This document shows, piece after piece, positions 42,501 to 50,559 of a stretch of DNA of 64,000 nt. The stretch comes from Longicatena caecimuris. Its GTDB lineage: Bacteria > Bacillota_I > Bacilli_A > Erysipelotrichales > Erysipelotrichaceae. Where the stretch lies: positions 1-64,000 of the forward strand of contig NZ_SMBP01000003.1 in assembly GCF_004341945.1 (NCBI RefSeq), given 5' to 3'. Below the pieces are notes generated by a model. That model searched no databases. It saw only the letters and a program-made list of their open reading frames with translations, and was not told the DNA's origin. The first letter of the stretch is position 1, and each line of letters begins with the position of its first letter. Position numbers and translations under genes: made by a program.

Positions 42501-42968
42501 ATGACAACTAACGAAAAAAAAGTGTTTCATCCCACATTGGGCATTTGTACCATCACGGAATATGACCGTAAAAGTGATCGTATCACGATGATATCTTTAG
42601 ATGGCAACCAAAGCGTCATTCCATATAAAAATATGGATAAGGCCGGTGTCAGAGAAATCATGGATATTGCTACAGCGCGATTGATTCTAGACAGAATTTT
42701 TCATCCGGCGATTCACGCGGATTATGGAAAAGAATTAAGTGAACTTTTAAAAATGCGGAATTATTCGAATATTGATATGAATGCACTGGTGGATGTTTAT
42801 ATTTATTTAATGAATTGGAAATATGCAGAAAGAAAATGTGGCATGAAAAATCAGGAGTGTTTGGAGCGTATTCAGGAGCGCCTTTGTGATGAACTGGCAT
42901 TTGTGTTAGATGTAGGGAAGGAACAACTCATTGCTCATTTAATTGCCTGTTATGAAAATTTAGCTTAA
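42501..42968 (+). CDS. CarD-like small protein
   Basis: 155 residues. The first 55 residues (FHPTLGICTITEYD, VIPYKNMDKAGVREI) resemble the Tudor-like RNA polymerase-interacting domain of CarD/CdnL/TRCF proteins. The rest is helical, with paired-helix character like the CarD DNA-binding half, but diverged. If right, it modulates transcription initiation at some promoters. The evidence is pattern likeness only. AAGGAA lies before the ATG. A terminator follows. Confidence 0.5.
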   Translation: MTTNEKKVFHPTLGICTITEYDRKSDRITMISLDGNQSVIPYKNMDKAGVREIMDIATARLILDRIFHPAIHADYGKELSELLKMRNYSNIDMNALVDVYIYLMNWKYAERKCGMKNQECLERIQERLCDELAFVLDVGKEQLIAHLIACYENLA

Positions 42969-42971
42969 TGA

Positions 42972-42999
42972 ATGAAAGATCGTTTTTCTTTCATTTTTT
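42972..42999 (+). terminator. Terminator after the CarD-like gene
   Basis: ATGAAAGA (about 42972-42979) pairs with TTTTTCTTTCAT (42983-42993 region), then T7. Confidence 0.75.
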
Positions 43000-43084
43000 T
43001 TATTATCATATGAGCACCATAGATGATATGCTATGGCAGAGCAAGCTTTCTTATTGTGGGTCCAGAAGAGCGGCATAGAAATAT

Positions 43085-43115
43085 AAAAAACGGAAATTTT
43101 ATTAAATTTCCGTTT
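43085..43115 (-). terminator. Terminator of tRNA-Lys
   Basis: On the minus strand AAACGGAAATTT (43115-43104) pairs with AAATTTCCGTTT (43099-43088) and ends in T-run; it lies 11 nt after the tRNA. Confidence 0.85.
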
Positions 43116-43125
43116 GTTTATGTAA

Positions 43126-43201
43126 TGGTGACCCCTCAGGGAATCGAACCCTGGACCCACTGATTAAGAGTCAGTTGCTCTGCCAGCTGAGCTAAGGAGT
43201 C
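43126..43201 (-). tRNA. tRNA-Lys (anticodon CTT), CCA encoded
   Basis: Read on the minus strand: acceptor GACTCCT/AGGGGTC, D-arm GCTC-AGCTGGC-AGAG, anticodon arm ACTGA-CTCTTAA-TCAGT with anticodon CTT, T-arm CAGGG-TTCGATT-CCCTG, discriminator A and genomic CCA at 43128-43126. It decodes the lysine codon AAG. All stems pair, with one G-T in the acceptor. Confidence 0.97.
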
Positions 43202-43221
43202 ATGACTTAACTTGCTCAGTT

Positions 43222-43249
43222 ATTATACCAAATATAAAACAAATTTCAA
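43222..43249 (-). promoter_or_regulatory. Promoter of tRNA-Lys
   Basis: -35 TTGAAA (43249-43244), 16-bp spacer, -10 TATAAT (43227-43222), about 20 nt upstream of the tRNA. From 43250 to 43460 nothing else is recognisable. Confidence 0.8.
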
Positions 43250-43496
43250 GTGTTTTCTTTAAAAAAGTAATAAAAGTTAGCGCATTTTTATCACGTAGAT
43301 ATCTTATTACAGTTCATTACCATAATGCTATCATGGCTTGCTCAAACAGATGTGTAGGAAAAAATTCATAAATGAAAAAGAATAGTGAAGATGGATAGAA
43401 ATGATAAATATGTGATTATGTGGTATCCGGTAGCATTTATGGAAAGGTTTAGGAATTTATTGTATAATGGTAACAGTTATGGAAGGAAGGATATCC

Positions 43497-44663
43497 ATGT
43501 TTTTCAGAAAAAATAAAGCAAAACCGGAAAAGAATGAAGATTTTATCGTAGCAGACACACAGGACTTACATGAGGAAATGATAGAGTCATTAATCGCGAT
43601 ATGTGAAGATGGAATTAGTTATGAAGATGCCTTTGTTTTATCAGATGAAGATATTTATGTATATGCTGATATTTTATCCATCCATGATAATGTGGTGCAG
43701 ATTTTATTTCAGTTACATCATGACTGGTTAGAAGACACGATATTTGAAGCCATAGCAGCAAGTGGAAGTAGTGTACATGATGCCATCTTAAACGCCTGTA
43801 AACAGTATTATGATCAAGTTTTATCGTTATATAGAAAAGCCATCCGCAATGATGAGAAACAATATACTTGTGAGGGATTTACACAAGAACGTCATTTTTT
43901 CGATGTATTTGCCAGTAAACTTGGCGGTATCGGAAAAAAAGAAGGACCGGATGTAGATTATTGGGCAATGCTGAAAGAGGCAATCTGTTTGCGCTTAGGC
44001 AATAAAAAGGTGTATTGGGTAAAAGTGTTTGCTTCAAAGGACAAAGAAAATGCCACAGCTGAAGTATGGATCAATGGCAAAGAGGCTAAAGAGCTTAGTC
44101 AAAAGCTTTTGGCATATGCCATAAACTGGGATACCATCAGTGCTATTCATACGGAAAAACAGTGTTTTCTGTTTGTTCAACAGGAACGCAGTTATGAAAA
44201 AAGTGATTTCACGAAGAATGAAATACAGGAATATACACGCAAAGCATTGCAGGCTTTTGAAACATGCAAAGGTAAACAAGAACATGTAAAGATACGTTCT
44301 CAGCTCATAAAATGGTGTGAGGATGATTCTTTAGCATATGAGATTTTCTGCTTTCTTCCGGAATTATATTGTAAATATGCATATCCTTATGTAGAATTTG
44401 GTGAAAAACTCTTTTTAGTGAAGAAAAATGAAAAAACGCGTGAATTATATCAGAGTCAGCTACAGTCTTATGCGTATATTGAAGAGGTAGTTAAACAACA
44501 TTTTGAAGAGGATGATATTGAGAATTCATGTATCCAGAATGTATTAGCTTTTAGTGCGAATGCCAAAGCAATCCAGAAAGCTATTGAACAAGGGGATTCT
44601 CCAGCGGATCTATTCGTACCTGGAATTGGCTATTTTGTCCGCGATGGTTATCAATTAAGATAG
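43497..44663 (+). CDS. Uncharacterised protein, possibly DUF6348-related
   Basis: 388 residues, acidic and soluble, with no signal or membrane segment. The N-terminal half (about 10-185) has a pattern I loosely associate with the DUF6348 family (EDGISYEDAFVLSDEDIYVYAD). The second half is helical. No catalytic motif is recognised. The start at 43497 follows GGAAGGAAGG; the upstream codon at 43467 lies inside the -10 TATAAT (43463-43468) and cannot be used from that promoter. Single gene; function unknown. Confidence 0.6.
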   Translation: MFFRKNKAKPEKNEDFIVADTQDLHEEMIESLIAICEDGISYEDAFVLSDEDIYVYADILSIHDNVVQILFQLHHDWLEDTIFEAIAASGSSVHDAILNACKQYYDQVLSLYRKAIRNDEKQYTCEGFTQERHFFDVFASKLGGIGKKEGPDVDYWAMLKEAICLRLGNKKVYWVKVFASKDKENATAEVWINGKEAKELSQKLLAYAINWDTISAIHTEKQCFLFVQQERSYEKSDFTKNEIQEYTRKALQAFETCKGKQEHVKIRSQLIKWCEDDSLAYEIFCFLPELYCKYAYPYVEFGEKLFLVKKNEKTRELYQSQLQSYAYIEEVVKQHFEEDDIENSCIQNVLAFSANAKAIQKAIEQGDSPADLFVPGIGYFVRDGYQLR

Positions 44664-44799
44664 CGCCATCCATTTAAAAGATGGTTCGTATATGGTATAA
44701 GCGTAAAGCTGAATGAAGAAAAGCGTGTACATACGCAAGAATCATCTGCATAAAAGAAAACAGCGAATGCAAAGATGAAGTACAGTTTCTAAAAAAGGT

Positions 44800-44828
44800 T
44801 TGACATGGCAGTGAATTCATGGTATGCT
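44800..44828 (+). promoter_or_regulatory. Promoter of the infC operon
   Basis: -35 TTGACA (44800-44805), 17-bp spacer, -10 TATGCT (44823-44828). Start near 44835. Confidence 0.82.
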
Positions 44829-44834
44829 TAACAA

Positions 44835-44963
44835 GCAGAAAAGTTAGTGGAAAGTTAGAAGCACCCCTTCTCACCTGATGTCTGAAGACGTAGGTAAATG
44901 CTACATCATATTAAGAATTACATGATGATATTAGCGGGTGCATAGTGAGTACCCGCTTTTCTT
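44835..44963 (+). promoter_or_regulatory. L20-type leader with terminator/antiterminator
   Basis: The terminator pairs AGCGGGT (44933-44939) with ACCCGCT (44951-44957) plus T4. GCACCC at 44861-44866 can pair with GGGTGC at 44936-44941 and break the terminator: a long-range antiterminator. In B. subtilis, L20 binds the infC leader and favours termination. The same gene order, infC-rpmI-rplT, follows here. The leader is shorter than in Bacillus. Confidence 0.72.
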
Positions 44964-44986
44964 ATGGCAACAAAATGGAGGTGTCT

Positions 44987-45526
44987 ATTATAAACAAGAG
45001 AGTTATTCCTAACAATGTAAACGACGATTTAGTAAATGAAAAGATTAAGTTCAAGGAAGTCATGGTGATTGATGCTAATGGCGATAAACTTGGAGTTAAG
45101 ATGCGTCGTGAAGCTTTAGAGATTGCATACAACCAGGAACTGGATTTATTGTGTGTAGCTCCAAAAGCACAGCCACCGGTTTGTAAAGTGCTGGATTATG
45201 GTAAATATCACTTCGAACAGCAGAAGAAAGCAAAAGAAGCGAAGAAGAAACAGCATGTAACCGAGGTGAAGCCAATTCGACTGTCTCCGGTCATTGACCG
45301 CCACGATTTTGAAACCAAAATGCGTCATGCACGCAAATGGATCGAGGATGGAATGAAAGTTAAAGTGGATATGCGATTCCGCGGACGCTTGATTACGAGA
45401 CTCGAGGTTGGTAAAAAGATTATGAATAGCTTCACTGAAGAAATTTCTGATATCGCAGTTATTGAAAAGAAACCAATTCTGGAAGGTAATACGATGTCAT
45501 GTGTTCTGGCACCGAAGAAGAAATAG
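44987..45526 (+). CDS. infC: Translation initiation factor IF-3, ATT start
   Basis: Binds 30S subunits and checks start codons. 179 residues: an N-domain with VNDDLVNEKIKF, a Lys-rich linker and a C-domain (about 90-175). The start is best placed at ATT (44987-44989). GGAGG at 44977-44981 gives 5-nt spacing; the nearest ATG (44975) overlaps that site, and GTG 44945 lies inside the terminator. Rare AUU starts let IF-3 repress its own synthesis in other bacteria. First gene of infC-rpmI-rplT. Confidence 0.92.
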   Translation: MINKRVIPNNVNDDLVNEKIKFKEVMVIDANGDKLGVKMRREALEIAYNQELDLLCVAPKAQPPVCKVLDYGKYHFEQQKKAKEAKKKQHVTEVKPIRLSPVIDRHDFETKMRHARKWIEDGMKVKVDMRFRGRLITRLEVGKKIMNSFTEEISDIAVIEKKPILEGNTMSCVLAPKKK

Positions 45527-45548
45527 TTATTTATAGGAGGTACTACTT

Positions 45549-45743
45549 ATGCCAAAGATGAAATCACATAGAGGTTTAGCAAAACGTATTAAAACAACTG
45601 GTTCCGGTAAACTGAAAAGAAGTCACGCTTATACTTCTCACCGTTTCCACGGTAAGACACAGAAACAGAAACGTCATTTAAGAAAAGCATCTACGGTACA
45701 CAACACAGATTTCAAACGTATCAAACAGATGCTGGTGAAGTAA
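45549..45743 (+). CDS. rpmI: Ribosomal protein L35
   Basis: 64 residues, highly basic: [20 protein letters not shown] start and the KRHLRKAS core, both typical. AGGAGG at 45536-45541 region precedes the ATG. Part of the L20-regulated operon. Confidence 0.97.
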   Translation: MPKMKSHRGLAKRIKTTGSGKLKRSHAYTSHRFHGKTQKQKRHLRKASTVHNTDFKRIKQMLVK

Positions 45744-45761
45744 GATAGGAGGAATATAAAC

Positions 45762-46130
45762 ATGGCTAGAGTTAAAGGTGGATATACAACACGTCAAAGA
45801 AGAAAGAAAGTATTAAAGTTAGCAAAGGGTTATTATGGAGCAAAACACTTGCTGTATAAAACTGCACACGAGCAGGTAATGCACTCTTTCAAATACGCAT
45901 ACAATGACCGTAAAGATTTAAAACGTGAAATGCGTAAATTATGGATCGCACGTATCAACGCTGCAGCAAGAATGAATGACATTTCTTATTCAAGATTGAT
46001 GCACGGTTTGAAATTAGCTAACGTAACGATCAACCGTAAAATGCTGTCAGAAATTGCTATTCACGATGAAAAAGGATTCACAAAAATCGTTGAAACAGCA
46101 AAGGCTGCATTGGAAAAAGCTGCTGCTTAA
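45762..46130 (+). CDS. rplT: Ribosomal protein L20
   Basis: 122 residues, basic: [16 protein letters not shown] and [14 protein letters not shown] are hallmark segments. It nucleates 50S assembly on 23S rRNA and is the likely repressor of its own operon through the upstream leader. A FabT-like gene follows after 15 nt with no terminator. Confidence 0.97.
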   Translation: MARVKGGYTTRQRRKKVLKLAKGYYGAKHLLYKTAHEQVMHSFKYAYNDRKDLKREMRKLWIARINAAARMNDISYSRLMHGLKLANVTINRKMLSEIAIHDEKGFTKIVETAKAALEKAAA

Positions 46131-46145
46131 TTGAGGTATGTATAA

Positions 46146-46583
46146 ATGAATGACACACGGCATACGCTGAATGAACTTCTGGTAGATCTCTTTAATTACA
46201 TCCTGTTGATTGAAGAGAAGAATCTGCGGGATCAAGGTGTCAGCTTATCCATGACAGAGGTACATATTCTGGAAGCCATTGACAAAAGTGAATCCAAGAT
46301 GATGTCCGCAATTGCCAAGCGATTGATGGTAACACAAGGAACACTCACCGTTTCAGCTTCAAAGCTTGTTAAAAAAGGATATGTGGAGCGTGTCAAGGAT
46401 GAACGTGATAAACGTATCGTGCGTCTTCAATTGACTGATCGAGCAGTACATGTCCTTGAAGTTCACAATGATTTTCATGCGAAGATGATTGATAAGCTAC
46501 TAAATGAGCTGGAGCTGGATAAGGAACAGGAACTGATACAGTCTTTACGAAATCTGATGGATTTCTTTAAATCTCATTACTAA
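46146..46583 (+). CDS. MarR-family regulator, FabT-like
   Basis: 145 residues with a winged helix (about 35-105). The pattern ILLIEEKNLRDQG, MTEVHILEAID, LMVTQGTLTVSASKLVKKGYVERV and DKRIVRLQLT closely follows FabT, the acyl-ACP-dependent repressor of fatty acid synthesis in streptococci. In those species FabT heads the fab cluster; here it follows rplT with 15 nt and no terminator, and no fab gene is in the window. Target genes are thus unknown. Confidence 0.8.
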   Translation: MNDTRHTLNELLVDLFNYILLIEEKNLRDQGVSLSMTEVHILEAIDKSESKMMSAIAKRLMVTQGTLTVSASKLVKKGYVERVKDERDKRIVRLQLTDRAVHVLEVHNDFHAKMIDKLLNELELDKEQELIQSLRNLMDFFKSHY

Positions 46584-46586
46584 TAT

Positions 46587-46614
46587 AACGTCTGTTCATA
46601 CAGGCGTTTTTCTA
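46587..46614 (+). terminator. Terminator of the infC-rplT-marR operon
   Basis: AACGTCTGT (46587-46595) pairs with ACAGGCGTT (46600-46608), followed by T-run. Confidence 0.82.
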
Positions 46615-46862
46615 TTCTATGACACCTTTTATGAATACGAACTAGAACATATGCAGGTTTTATTAGAATTTCTTATACTTGCGATATGTGAACAAGCATA
46701 GTTACTTTTGTGATTGTCCTCATAACGTGTTCTTGTGAAATCTGAAAAGAAAAAGAGAAGGTTAAGCACATTATTTCATGCGATTTGCTATTATCGTGAC
46801 TATCATGTCCGCAAAAAGAAAATAAAAAAGTAAAACATCGTCATAATTCAAAACAGTTTTAT

Positions 46863-46948
46863 GCTATACTATAAGTACAAGTTAATAAAAAATTACGAGA
46901 AAGCGAGATGAGAAACAGAACAGACTGTTTTTATCATGTCGCTTTTTT
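46863..46948 (+). promoter_or_regulatory. Promoter and GlpP-type attenuator before the glycerol-phosphate operon
   Basis: An extended -10 TGCTATACT (46862-46870) starts a leader. Terminator: AAAGCGA (46900-46906) and ATGA (46908-46911) pair with TCAT (46934-46937) and TCGCTTT (46939-46945), with an inner AAACAG/CTGTTT stem, and T6. The operon encodes GlpP, an antiterminator that in Bacillus lets polymerase pass such a leader terminator when glycerol-3-phosphate is present. Between 46615 and 46860 nothing else was recognised. Confidence 0.75.
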
Positions 46949-46971
46949 AGCGTATGGGAAAGGAGAATCGC

Positions 46972-48402
46972 ATGAAAACGATTGCTGTTATCGGTGCTGG
47001 CATTGTCGGATCTTTTTTAGCATATGATCTGACACAATATGAAGAAGTAGAGGTAATATTATTTGAAAAACATGGGGATGTTGCACAAGAAACAAGTAAG
47101 GCGAATAGTGCTATTGTTCATGCTGGATATGATCCTGTAGATGGTACTTTAAAGGCAAAATTAAATAAACGCGGAGCCAAGATGTATCAAAACATATGTA
47201 AGCAGTTAGGCTGTGGTTATCAGGCTTGTGGAGGCTATGTATTGGCAAGCAATGAAGAAGAGGTAGAAATCTTACAGGAATTGTATGCAAGAGGTAAAAA
47301 GCGCGGTATCACTGTGGAGATAAAAGAACGTGAAGAAGTAGTAAAGAATGAAAAAAACTTGAGTAAACATATTCGTAAAGCTTTGTGGGTGCCAGATACA
47401 GCTATCATCACTCCATGGGAAGTATGCGAGGCTCTTGTAGAAGAGGCTTTATGGAATGGCTTACAGCTTCATTTGCATGAAGAAGTGTTGGATATTAAAG
47501 CATGCGAAAAGGGATATGTCATAAGAAGTGATAAAGGACAATATTCTGTGGATATGCTTGTGAATGCTGCTGGCTTAGGTGCACAAAAGATCATGGAAAT
47601 GGTGGAGGCAGAATCCTTATTTACGATTACACCAAAACGTGGTCAATATTATGTTCTAGCTAAGCGTAGTCAACCTTATGTATCCCATGTGTTATATCCT
47701 GCCCCATCTAAAGCGGGAAAAGGTGTTTTGGCAGTGCCTACCATACATGGTAATATTTTGTTAGGACCAACGAGTGAAGTATTAAAGAAGGTGGATAATG
47801 GCACAACAACGTCAGGCTTACAAGAAGTACAGGAAAAGGTGGAAAAAATCATTCAACATGTACCTTATCAAGAAGTTATCCATAGTTACAGCGGATGTCG
47901 GCCTACTGGTAATAACAATGATTTCTATATCGAAGAATCAAGAAGGTGCAAGGGGATTTTTCATTTAGGATGCATTGATTCACCAGGCTTAGCATCAGCA
48001 CCTGCCATAAGTGAATATGTGATCGTAGATCTCATGAAACTTCCGTTGACTTTTCATAAGAAAAAACATATTGTGCATCGTCAAAAACCACTCATTATGC
48101 GAAACTTAAGTGAAACAAAACAGCAAGCCCTCATACAAAAGCATCCGGGCTATGGACATATCGTCTGTTATTGTGAGCAGATCAGTGAGCAAGAAGTGGT
48201 CGATTGTATCCATCGAAAGTGTGGTGCCCATAGCATTGCGGGGGTAAAAATGCGTGTGCGCCCAGGAATGGGGAAATGTCAGGGAGGGTATTGTGAAGTA
48301 GAAATCGCTAAACTATTGGCAAGAGAATTGCAAATACCATTGCACGAAGTGCAATATGATGAAGACAGCTATTATGAGGTGGCAAAGGAGGGGAGACGAT
48401 GA
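46972..48402 (+). CDS. GlpA-like FAD-dependent glycerol-3-phosphate dehydrogenase with BFD [2Fe-2S] domain
   Basis: 476 residues. Rossmann FAD site GAGIVG (8-13), DAO fold to about residue 365, then a BFD-like [2Fe-2S] domain with CYCEQ and GKCQGGYC (about 400-445). This matches the anaerobic GlpA type, which oxidises glycerol-3-phosphate to dihydroxyacetone phosphate. AAAGGAG at 46959-46965 supports 46972. The family also holds L-2-hydroxyglutarate-like oxidases, but the glpP gene in the operon favours glycerol-3-phosphate. Confidence 0.87.
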   Translation: MKTIAVIGAGIVGSFLAYDLTQYEEVEVILFEKHGDVAQETSKANSAIVHAGYDPVDGTLKAKLNKRGAKMYQNICKQLGCGYQACGGYVLASNEEEVEILQELYARGKKRGITVEIKEREEVVKNEKNLSKHIRKALWVPDTAIITPWEVCEALVEEALWNGLQLHLHEEVLDIKACEKGYVIRSDKGQYSVDMLVNAAGLGAQKIMEMVEAESLFTITPKRGQYYVLAKRSQPYVSHVLYPAPSKAGKGVLAVPTIHGNILLGPTSEVLKKVDNGTTTSGLQEVQEKVEKIIQHVPYQEVIHSYSGCRPTGNNNDFYIEESRRCKGIFHLGCIDSPGLASAPAISEYVIVDLMKLPLTFHKKKHIVHRQKPLIMRNLSETKQQALIQKHPGYGHIVCYCEQISEQEVVDCIHRKCGAHSIAGVKMRVRPGMGKCQGGYCEVEIAKLLARELQIPLHEVQYDEDSYYEVAKEGRR

Positions 48403-49649
48403 AACAGGTAGATATGATCATTATCGGAGGTGGCAGTGCTGGAATGAGTGCAGCTATTGCGGCCAAAGAAGCTGGTATAGATAATATCTTGATCTTAGAG
48501 CGTAAGGAAGAACTCGGTGGAATTTTGCAGCAATGTATTCATAATGGTTTTGGCTTACAGACTTTTCATGAAGAGTTAAGTGGTCCTATGTATGCGCAAC
48601 GCTTTATAGATCAAATTCATGCTTATCGAATTCCCTATCGTTTATGCAGTGATGTTGTATGGATCGATGAGAGATTACGTGTACAATATGTTAATGCAGA
48701 AGAAGGCTATGTATGGGTACAGGCGAAAACGATTCTTTTAGCTTGTGGCTGTTATGAACGTAATCGCGGAGCCATCAGTATTCCTGGAAAACGGCTGCCT
48801 GGTGTCTATACGGCAGGCAGCGCACAGCGTTTTTTAAATCTTGAAAATATTCTCGTTGGCAAGAACATCTTCATCTTGGGAAGTGGTGATATCGGACTCA
48901 TCATGGCAAGACGTATGACACTGGAAGGGGCAAACGTGTTGGGGGTAGCTGAAATTATGCCATATTCCAATGGCTTAAATCGAAATATTGTACAATGCTT
49001 AAAAGATTTTGCGATTCCTTTATATTTATCACATACAATCGTTGATATTCAAGGGGATTTTCATGTGGAACGTGTAGTCATTGCCCAGGTAGATGAACAT
49101 CGCAACATTCTTCCAAAGACACAGAAAAGCTTTGCGGTTGATACCTTATTATTGTCCATTGGGCTGCTTCCGGAAATGTCATTAGCAGATCATTTGGATA
49201 TGGAAATGGATAGTAAGAGCAAAGGGGCAAAAGTAAACGCACATTATGAAACAAGTATTCCGCATATCTATGCTTGTGGGAATGCTTTGCATGTCCATGA
49301 TATTGTGGATTTTGTCAGTATGGAGGCTCATGAAGCGGCTTTATGTGCCGTTCAAGATATCAAAGGGCAGTATCACCGACAGAAACAATTTTCTACGCAA
49401 GCTGGGTCAGGTATTTCCTATGTATTGCCGCATTCTGTTGATGCCCAGCCTTCACAAAACATCACCCTTTGTGTTCGTTCCATTAGACCTTATAAACAGG
49501 TGATGATCAACATACGAACAGGGGATCGTATTATCAAAACCATAACAAAACGCTATCTATTACCTTCTGAAATGGAACGAATTATTTTAAAACCATCAGA
49601 TATTGGTATTTTAGAGGAATCATTAATTGTGGAGGTAAAAGAGTCATGA
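48399..49649 (+). CDS. FAD/NAD-dependent oxidoreductase, GlpA partner
   Basis: 416 residues of the pyridine nucleotide-disulfide oxidoreductase type: GGGSAGMSAAIAA (about 9-21) binds FAD, and ILGSGDIGLIMARRM (about 162-176) binds NAD(P). HNGFGLQTFHEELSGP is characteristic of the 'NADH oxidase' companion found with GlpA-like and DUF1667 genes in Firmicutes. It probably takes electrons from the GlpA-like protein. ATGA overlap with the preceding gene. Confidence 0.85.
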   Translation: MKQVDMIIIGGGSAGMSAAIAAKEAGIDNILILERKEELGGILQQCIHNGFGLQTFHEELSGPMYAQRFIDQIHAYRIPYRLCSDVVWIDERLRVQYVNAEEGYVWVQAKTILLACGCYERNRGAISIPGKRLPGVYTAGSAQRFLNLENILVGKNIFILGSGDIGLIMARRMTLEGANVLGVAEIMPYSNGLNRNIVQCLKDFAIPLYLSHTIVDIQGDFHVERVVIAQVDEHRNILPKTQKSFAVDTLLLSIGLLPEMSLADHLDMEMDSKSKGAKVNAHYETSIPHIYACGNALHVHDIVDFVSMEAHEAALCAVQDIKGQYHRQKQFSTQAGSGISYVLPHSVDAQPSQNITLCVRSIRPYKQVMINIRTGDRIIKTITKRYLLPSEMERIILKPSDIGILEESLIVEVKES

Positions 49650-50008
49650 AAAAGACATTTGACTGTATTGTTTGCCCAATGAGTTGTCATTTAGAAGTGA
49701 CGAAGCAAAAAGATGATATACAAGTCAGAGGAAATAGCTGTTTGAAAGGAGCAGCCTTTGCTCGTCAGGAGATGATAGAACCTATGCGCATGTTAACGAC
49801 GACCATACGTATAGAACATGCTATCTATCCATTACTGCCGGTGATTACTTCAAGAAATGTTCCAAAAGCTAAATTATTTGCTATAATGGAAGCATGTAAA
49901 CACGTTTGCGTAAGTGCGCCGGTGCATGTAAATGATGTGATTGTAAAAAATATTGCGGACAGCGGCGCAGACTTATTGGCATCAAGAAGCATGGAAAGAA
50001 GGATTTGA
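49646..50008 (+). CDS. DUF1667 Cys-rich protein
   Basis: 120 residues. The N-terminal CIVCPMSCHLEV and the later NSCLKGAAFA carry four Cys likely to bind an iron-sulfur cluster or metal. DUF1667 proteins nearly always follow GlpA-like and NADH-oxidase genes and are thought to be an electron-transfer subunit of the complex. Overlaps both neighbours. Confidence 0.85.
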   Translation: MKKTFDCIVCPMSCHLEVTKQKDDIQVRGNSCLKGAAFARQEMIEPMRMLTTTIRIEHAIYPLLPVITSRNVPKAKLFAIMEACKHVCVSAPVHVNDVIVKNIADSGADLLASRSMERRI

Positions 50009-50559
50009 TGATCATACAGAACATCTTGCCGGTGATATCCGATTGGAAGACATTTGAAGCCTTTCTAAAGGGGTCTTATACATGGTGCATCCTCATGGAT
50101 TTTCATATGAACTTTATGGAGGACTTGGTAAAACAGTTGCATGAGCATAACAAAAAAGGCATTGTGCATATGGATTTGATTCATGGTATTGCCAATGATC
50201 AATATGGTACACAATATATGTGTCAGAAGGTACATGCTGATGGAATTATATCAACAAAGCCGAAAGCGATTGAAGCTGCTAAAAGCAATCAATGCATTTC
50301 GATCTTACGTATTTTCATGATTGATTCACGCTCCTTTATGCGTTCTGTACACATGGCATCAGCTTTACAGCCGGATTATATTGAAGTTTTACCAGCCTTA
50401 TTACCGGGGATTGTTAAAAAGTTGCATGCCTATTGCGATATTCCAGTCATTGGCGGTGGTATGATCGAGAATCAAGAAGATATCGCCAAGTGTTTATCCG
50501 GTGGTATGCAGGCAGTATCAACTAGTCATAGAGAACTATGGGAAAGTGTGGAGAAATGA
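50008..50559 (+). CDS. glpP: Glycerol-3-phosphate-responsive antiterminator GlpP
   Basis: 183 residues with a TIM-barrel-like fold. Segments such as VHMDLIHGIANDQYGTQYM, DGIISTKPKAIEAAK and EVLPALLPGI are those of GlpP. It binds glycerol-3-phosphate and prevents termination in leaders of glp operons. The ATG at 50008 follows AAGAAGGA; TTG 50005 is the alternative. It is inside the operon whose leader it should control, giving positive feedback. Confidence 0.92.
   Translation: MIIQNILPVISDWKTFEAFLKGSYTWCILMDFHMNFMEDLVKQLHEHNKKGIVHMDLIHGIANDQYGTQYMCQKVHADGIISTKPKAIEAAKSNQCISILRIFMIDSRSFMRSVHMASALQPDYIEVLPALLPGIVKKLHAYCDIPVIGGGMIENQEDIAKCLSGGMQAVSTSHRELWESVEK

Noticed and set aside
44668-44687. 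CCATC/GATGG hairpin after the uncharacterised 388-residue gene
   Set aside because: A five-base stem with no following T-run; not enough for a terminator.
44945-44986. IF-3 starting at GTG 44945 or ATG 44975
   Set aside because: GTG 44945 is inside the attenuator terminator and ATG 44975 overlaps the GGAGG site, so neither can be served by that site.
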